DNA of 64,000 nt from Kumtagia sp052180275. GTDB lineage: Bacteria > Pseudomonadota > Alphaproteobacteria > Rhizobiales > Rhizobiaceae. Under the pieces are notes generated by a model. That model was not told the origin of the DNA. It ran no database searches and was given only the letters and a program-made list of their open reading frames with translations. The translations under genes were made by a program, and so were the position numbers. Positions 59,701 through 64,000 of this stretch are shown here, one piece after another. The stretch covers positions 2,852,001 through 2,916,000 of the forward strand of contig NZ_CP197465.1 in NCBI RefSeq assembly GCF_052180275.1, read 5' to 3'. The stretch's first letter is position 1, and every line of letters begins with the position of its first letter.

Positions 59701-61464
59701 TCATATCACGACAAAGTCAGCCGCCGTCAGGATTGCGTGGTTGGCGATGTTGGCGAATCTGACCGGGGCGAAGGCGGTGCCCGAACCGTCGGCGTCGTAG
59801 TACAGGGCGCCGGTGCTGGGCTTGTAGATGATGCGGTCGTCAGCGTCGATCGAGGCGGTATCCATGTCCTTGAAGGCTGAGGCAGGCAGCGCGCCGGCGG
59901 TCAGCGTGGTGAAGATTGCGTCGTCGAGGTGGATGTGGTCGGCGACCGGATTGAAGTCGGTGATCGTGTCGACATTGGTCGTGGCATTGAGCGCGGTGTT
60001 GAAAACGAAAGTATCGATGCCGGCATAGCCGGTCAGCGTGTCGTTACCGGCATAGCCGCGGATGGTGTCGTTGCCCTTGCCGCCGTCGATGATGTTGGCC
60101 GCGCTGTTGCCGGTGAGCAGGTCGGCACCGGCGCCGCCCGTCAAATTCTCGAAGCCGGTGAGGATGAAGATGCCCTTGCCGGTGTCAGCCTGCGCCGAAC
60201 TTGCCAGCGAAATGACGACGCCGGAGGTGAATTTGGAGAAGCTTACGGCGTCGATGCCGTTGCCGCCATTGGCCATCACCGTGTCGCCGGTGAAATCCAG
60301 CATCGAGAGCGACAGGCTGTCATTGCCGTCGGAGAGGCGGACCGAACCGGCGCCGCCGCTGCCGAGATTGACCTGGTCGGCGCCGCTGTAGCCGACGATC
60401 GAGCCGACCCAGCCTTTTCCCGTGGTGACGAGATTGTCGCCAGCGCCGACATTGACGGCGCCGGCACCCGCCGAGCCGAGGGTGACGGTGTCGTTGCCGG
60501 CATAGGTCAAGATCATGTCGACGAAGCCGGCGGCGGCGATGGTGTTCGCCCCGTTGCCGAGATTGACGGAGCCGGCGCCGCCCGCGCCGATCGTCACATT
60601 GTCGGTTCCCTCGCGGGTGACGATCGATTCGACATAGCCGGCACCGGTTTTCACCGTGTTGTCGCCGGAGGCGAGCGACACGCTGCCGAGGAACCCCGTG
60701 TCTGTCACGGTGACCTTGTCGTTGCCATCGAAAGCGACGACGGCATTGAGCACGCCGTTGCCGAGCGTGAGCGTGTTGTTGCCGTCGCCGAGACGAACCA
60801 GTTCGGCATTGGCATTGCCGACATTGACCGTGTCGTCGCCGGCGTTGGTGTCGAGGATTCCGAGATACCCGGTGCTGGCGGTGACGGTGTCGTTGCCGCC
60901 GCCGGTGGCGAGGCTGTCGACGCTGCCGGAGCCGAGGGTCACCGTGTCATTGCCTTCGCCCATGCTGATGATGCCGACCGTGCCGGCTCCGGTGGTCAGC
61001 GTGTCGTTGCCGCTGCCGGCCAGGATGGAGCCGACCGAGCCGCTGCCGGTCTTGATGACGTCGTTGCCGTCGCGGGTGTCGATGGTGGTGATTGCACCGG
61101 AGCCGGTGGTGATGGCGTCGGCCGCGCGGCCACCCTGGATCAGGTCGATGCTGGTCTGGGTGAGCGTGACCTTGCTGCCACCGTCATTGCCGTTGAGGAT
61201 CAGCGTCTCGATATGCCGTGCGGCGACCGGCGAGGCGGCGTCGTTCACGACGACGCGGATGTTGGCCTCGCTGCTGAAGCGCAAGGTGCTCATGCTCCAC
61301 TTGCCGCTGAGGTTGACGGTGGCGGTATAGGTGCTGCCGATGTCGGCGGAATAGACGTCGACCAGGCCGAGCGTGCCGTCCTTCCAGGCGTAGACGTCGC
61401 CGCCGATGGTGAAGTCGTTCACGCCGTCGAGGGTGAAGCTGGTGTTGCCATTGATGACCGACAT
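59701..61464 (-). CDS. RTX-type secreted protein with a 14-fold 19-residue beta-solenoid repeat
   Basis: 587 residues. Residues 1-115 form a beta-rich head (FTIGGDVYAWKDGTLGLVDV). Residues 116-381 are about 14 consecutive units near 19 residues long, for example DVIKTGSGSVGSILAGSGN and DTVTLGSGSVDSLATGGGN. Residues 420-480 have ordinary RTX nonapeptides (GGKGNDTIRGYAGNDTLTGY). The last ~105 residues (DTFVFNTALNATTNVDTITD to LYYDADGSG) are the C-terminal module shared with the RTX proteins at 27482, 33330 and 37045. No signal peptide; type I secretion is inferred. It lies between two cell-wall hydrolase genes. Confidence 0.87.
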   Translation of the reverse strand: MSVINGNTSFTLDGVNDFTIGGDVYAWKDGTLGLVDVYSADIGSTYTATVNLSGKWSMSTLRFSSEANIRVVVNDAASPVAARHIETLILNGNDGGSKVTLTQTSIDLIQGGRAADAITTGSGAITTIDTRDGNDVIKTGSGSVGSILAGSGNDTLTTGAGTVGIISMGEGNDTVTLGSGSVDSLATGGGNDTVTASTGYLGILDTNAGDDTVNVGNANAELVRLGDGNNTLTLGNGVLNAVVAFDGNDKVTVTDTGFLGSVSLASGDNTVKTGAGYVESIVTREGTDNVTIGAGGAGSVNLGNGANTIAAAGFVDMILTYAGNDTVTLGSAGAGAVNVGAGDNLVTTGKGWVGSIVGYSGADQVNLGSGGAGSVRLSDGNDSLSLSMLDFTGDTVMANGGNGIDAVSFSKFTSGVVISLASSAQADTGKGIFILTGFENLTGGAGADLLTGNSAANIIDGGKGNDTIRGYAGNDTLTGYAGIDTFVFNTALNATTNVDTITDFNPVADHIHLDDAIFTTLTAGALPASAFKDMDTASIDADDRIIYKPSTGALYYDADGSGTAFAPVRFANIANHAILTAADFVVI

Positions 61465-61577
61465 GGCTCGTCCTTTGGGGTGGTGACGAAAAGGAGCGAG
61501 ATAGCGCGGCTTCGTTAAATTTCAGCGTTTTGGACGGCGCGAATTTGCACGAATACCGGGGGAGGCGGGCACGCCGC

Positions 61578-62489
61578 TCAATGCGTATTTGCGGCTACCC
61601 ATTTGCGCCACGTCGCCTGGCTGCCGTTGAAGACATTGATGTCGGCATTGCCCTTGATGCCGGGCACGGTGCCGGTTCCGGTGTATTGCCAGAAGGTGAA
61701 GGGATGCGCACCGTAGCGGTCGCTGGGATGGTCGGCGACCGACCGCAGCCAGTAGGGGTAGTCGGTGAAGCCCGCCAACAGGTTGTCGTCGAAGAAATCG
61801 ATCGAGGTGTATATGATCGGCTTCTTGCCGTAGTGCTTTTCGACCATTTGCAGAAAAATGCGCATCTCGCTGCGGACCGTCGCCGCGTCGGGGCGCAGCT
61901 TGCAGGTGGGCGATTGCGGGTTCCATTCCATGTCGAGCACGGGGGGAAGAGCACCGCGCTCCTTCGGCACGTTGTCGATGTACCAGCGCGCCTGTTCGGC
62001 GGCGGTGCGGCAGAAATAATAGAAATGATAGGCGCCGCGCGGGATGCCGACCGCCCTGGCGTTGCGCCAGTGCTCGGCGAATTTGTCGTCGACGCGGTCG
62101 CCGCCCTCGGTCGCCTTGATGAAGGCGAATGAGATGCCGGCGTCGCGGGCCTTCGGCCAGTCGATCGAGGTCTGGTATTTCGACACGTCGGTGCCGTGCA
62201 CGGCGTAGGAGAACGGCGTGCGCGCCGTCCACTCGTGCGGGTCGCTATCGCCGAAGCGCGGGTTGAGCACCGAGACATTGGCTGTCGCCTTGGCGCCGGC
62301 CGGGGGCAGGGCGGAAGCGGAGGAGTCGAGGCCCATGTCGCCGCTGGTGCTGCAGGCGGCGAGCAGGGAGGAGAGGATGAGGCTGGCGGCAGTCAGGGAT
62401 TTGAGTTCTCGCCGCGCGCAGGCGGATGAGGGGCGGCTGGGGCGGTGAAGCCCTGTGATCTTCGAAGAAAGAGCAGCCAGCCGGCGCAT
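61578..62489 (-). CDS. GH25 lysozyme-like lipoprotein
   Basis: 303 residues. A long N-terminus ends in a lipobox (SSLLAAC, Cys about 45). The GH25 domain starts HGTDVSKYQTSIDWPKARDA, where the first Asp is one catalytic acid; AFIKATEGGDRVDDKF, RGAYHFYYF and PPVLDMEWN (Asp/Glu pair) follow, and the end is FWQYTGTGTVPGIKGNADIN. It would hydrolyse peptidoglycan. It lies upstream of the solenoid RTX gene in the same direction. Confidence 0.9.
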   Translation of the reverse strand: MRRLAALSSKITGLHRPSRPSSACARRELKSLTAASLILSSLLAACSTSGDMGLDSSASALPPAGAKATANVSVLNPRFGDSDPHEWTARTPFSYAVHGTDVSKYQTSIDWPKARDAGISFAFIKATEGGDRVDDKFAEHWRNARAVGIPRGAYHFYYFCRTAAEQARWYIDNVPKERGALPPVLDMEWNPQSPTCKLRPDAATVRSEMRIFLQMVEKHYGKKPIIYTSIDFFDDNLLAGFTDYPYWLRSVADHPSDRYGAHPFTFWQYTGTGTVPGIKGNADINVFNGSQATWRKWVAANTH

Positions 62490-62646
62490 CCATTCCCCCG
62501 TTCCGGTTGGCCGACACCGTTGCCTACGGTGAGCGTTTCCTGACCGTCATCGCCGAACATGGTTGATATTCGGTTGATCCTGCTCGACATCGATACCGAA
62601 CTGCGGGACGAATTCCGGCAATTTGAAGGACGGACGAGGGCAAGGC

Positions 62647-64000
62647 ATGCGGCTTATACGGCGGTTGGTGAAGGGGCTGGCCATTTTTCTGGTCGTCGCC
62701 GTGGCGGCACTGGTCGGCTGGCTGTATGTCGCGCCGCCGGAACTGATTCGCGTTGGCGCGGGCTACAGCGCGAAGATCGTCTGCTCCAATGTGTTCCTGG
62801 CCGGGCGCGACGCCGGGCAGGTGCTGGCCGACGACGTGCAGGCGCCGGGACATCCGCTGCTGAAGATCATGCGGGTGAGCGTCGACCGCGACCGCAAGGC
62901 GGTGAGCGCCGGCCTGTTCGGTTTCCTCGGCGAGCGGACGGCCGTGGCGCGTGATGGGTTGGGCTGCACCGTGCTGCCGGAAGGGGTTTCGGCCGATTCG
63001 CTGGAACAGGTGCCGCCGGCTCCGACGGCGCGGGCGGTGCCCGTCTCCGGGCTATGGCCCGACGGCGACGGCGTCGCGGCGTCGCAGGATCCGGAAATCG
63101 CCGCCGTGCTGGAGGATCCGGCGATGGCCGGGCCGGGCATGCGGGCGATGGTTGTTGTCCAGGACGGCCGCATCGTCGCCGAGCGCTACGGCGACGGGTT
63201 TTCGGCGGCGACGCCGCTGATCGGCTGGTCGATGACCAAGACGGTGAACGCCGCGATCATCGGCACGCTGGTCAAGGACGGCAAGATGACCGTCGACGAC
63301 AAGAGGCTGTTTGGCGACTGGCGCACCGACGGCCGCGCTGGCATTTCGGTGGCCGACCTGATGGCGATGTCGAGCGGGCTGGAATTCAACGAGGATTATG
63401 GCGACGTCACCGATGTGACGCGCATGCTGTTCCTCGAGCCGGACATGGCCGCGTTCGCGGCGGCAAAGCCGCTGGCGCATCCGGTCGGCAGCACGTTCAG
63501 CTACTCAAGCGGCACCACCATGCTCCTGTCGCGGGTGTGGCAGCATGCGCTTGGCGACGGCGAGAAAGCCTTGGTGTGGCCGCATGCAAAACTGTTCGGC
63601 CCGCTCGGCATGGACAGCGCGGTGCTGGAAACCGATGCCTCGGGCACCTTTGTCGGCTCGTCCTACCTCTACGCCACGGCGCGCGACTGGGCGCGCTTCG
63701 GCCAGTTCCTGCTTCAGGACGGCGTTTGGAAAGGCGAGGCGATCCTGCCGGAGGGATTCGGGGCATGGATGCGGCAGCCGGCGCCGGCCTCGTCGGGCGC
63801 CTATGGGCGCGGGCAGCTCTGGCTGCGCGGACCGAGAGGCACGCGCGCGGAAGACGCCGCGTTCGGCATTCCGGACGACGCCTTCTGGATCAACGGCCAT
63901 GACGGGCAGACGGTGACCGTCATCCCGTCGCGCAAGCTGGTGGTGGTGCGCATGGGGCTGACGCCGGACAAGCTGGGCTACAGGCCGCAGAAGATGGTGG
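62647..64000 (+). CDS. Membrane-anchored serine hydrolase (beta-lactamase/class C-like), 3' end cut off by window
   Basis: Open to the window end (451 codons seen). One N-terminal membrane helix (LAIFLVVAVAALVGWLYVAP, residues 11-30) anchors a periplasmic domain. The catalytic SxxK motif is SMTK (Ser195, Lys198) in LIGWSMTKTVNAA. YSSG in FSYSSGTTMLLS is the likely YxN/YxS element, and NGHDGQTVTV takes the place of the third motif (HxG). Family members are esterases, D-aminopeptidases or penicillin-binding-like enzymes. The true end lies outside the window. Confidence 0.88.
   Translation, partial: MRLIRRLVKGLAIFLVVAVAALVGWLYVAPPELIRVGAGYSAKIVCSNVFLAGRDAGQVLADDVQAPGHPLLKIMRVSVDRDRKAVSAGLFGFLGERTAVARDGLGCTVLPEGVSADSLEQVPPAPTARAVPVSGLWPDGDGVAASQDPEIAAVLEDPAMAGPGMRAMVVVQDGRIVAERYGDGFSAATPLIGWSMTKTVNAAIIGTLVKDGKMTVDDKRLFGDWRTDGRAGISVADLMAMSSGLEFNEDYGDVTDVTRMLFLEPDMAAFAAAKPLAHPVGSTFSYSSGTTMLLSRVWQHALGDGEKALVWPHAKLFGPLGMDSAVLETDASGTFVGSSYLYATARDWARFGQFLLQDGVWKGEAILPEGFGAWMRQPAPASSGAYGRGQLWLRGPRGTRAEDAAFGIPDDAFWINGHDGQTVTVIPSRKLVVVRMGLTPDKLGYRPQKMV

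Overview
The window looks like the chromosome of a GC-rich alphaproteobacterium of the order Hyphomicrobiales (Rhizobiales), most plausibly a Mesorhizobium/Phyllobacteriaceae relative. This rests on the gene content (preT/preA with a RutR-type regulator, an MttB-like methyltransferase beside a GcvT-type oxidoreductase, a SahR-type ArsR-methyltransferase in front of metF), on small conserved rhizobial hypothetical proteins, and on several palindromic intergenic repeat families typical of rhizobia. No rRNA, tRNA, CRISPR array, phage or complete insertion sequence is visible. ettA, metF and a trmO-like gene argue for chromosome rather than plasmid.

Layout. 1-7.2 kb: the 3' part of an oligopeptide ABC ATPase gene, a PNPOx-like flavoprotein, a lipoprotein lytic transglycosylase, then a methylamine-type pair (MttB-family methyltransferase and a large FAD/GcvT demethylase). 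7.2-23.6 kb: a reductive pyrimidine catabolism region. It holds preT and preA (split by a HicBA toxin-antitoxin pair and an inserted acyl-carrier-like gene), a DoxX/Rrf2/AhpD-like stress group with one frameshifted DoxX, rutR, an omega-aminotransferase, a cupin, a beta-ureidopropionase-like hydrolase and a four-gene NMT1/SsuA-type ABC importer. Together these would import a pyrimidine-like compound, reduce it and convert N-carbamoyl-beta-alanine to beta-alanine and malonic semialdehyde; the dihydropyrimidinase for the middle step is absent from the window. 23.6-27.3 kb: MqsRA toxin-antitoxin, then a CoA-transferase/ThDP-enzyme pair.

27.4-40.4 kb: a surface/secretion region with three large RTX proteins, interleaved with an alpha/beta hydrolase and a LuxR-type regulator; a fourth RTX protein lies at 59.7-61.5 kb. 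All four end in the same ~100-residue C-terminal cassette, consistent with one type I exporter encoded elsewhere. 41-50 kb: ettA, a RelBE-like module, small hypothetical genes, a methyltransferase, a KAS III-like enzyme, a MOSC protein and a divergent SDR/TetR pair. 50-64 kb: a TPR membrane protein, trmO-like and DUF2293-like genes, sahR-metF, a DMT exporter, a type III PLP decarboxylase, a DedA-like protein, a lytic transglycosylase, the fourth RTX protein, a GH25 lysozyme-like lipoprotein and a serine hydrolase running off the end.

The most unusual structure is a family of four 78-93 bp palindromic elements (arm core GGGGACAGTTTACTT). Two lie between genes. Two lie in frame inside coding sequences (6248-6340 in the demethylase gene, 44271-44350 in a hypothetical gene) and add about 30 translated residues each, recalling the protein-coding palindromic elements of Rickettsia. 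Other notable signals are an 18-bp duplication of the preA start flanking the inserted gene, an 11-bp word (TTGACCGATTG) shared by the preT and aminotransferase promoters and the region upstream of an RTX gene, a 14-fold 19-residue solenoid in the fourth RTX protein, and small unlisted membrane-peptide genes.
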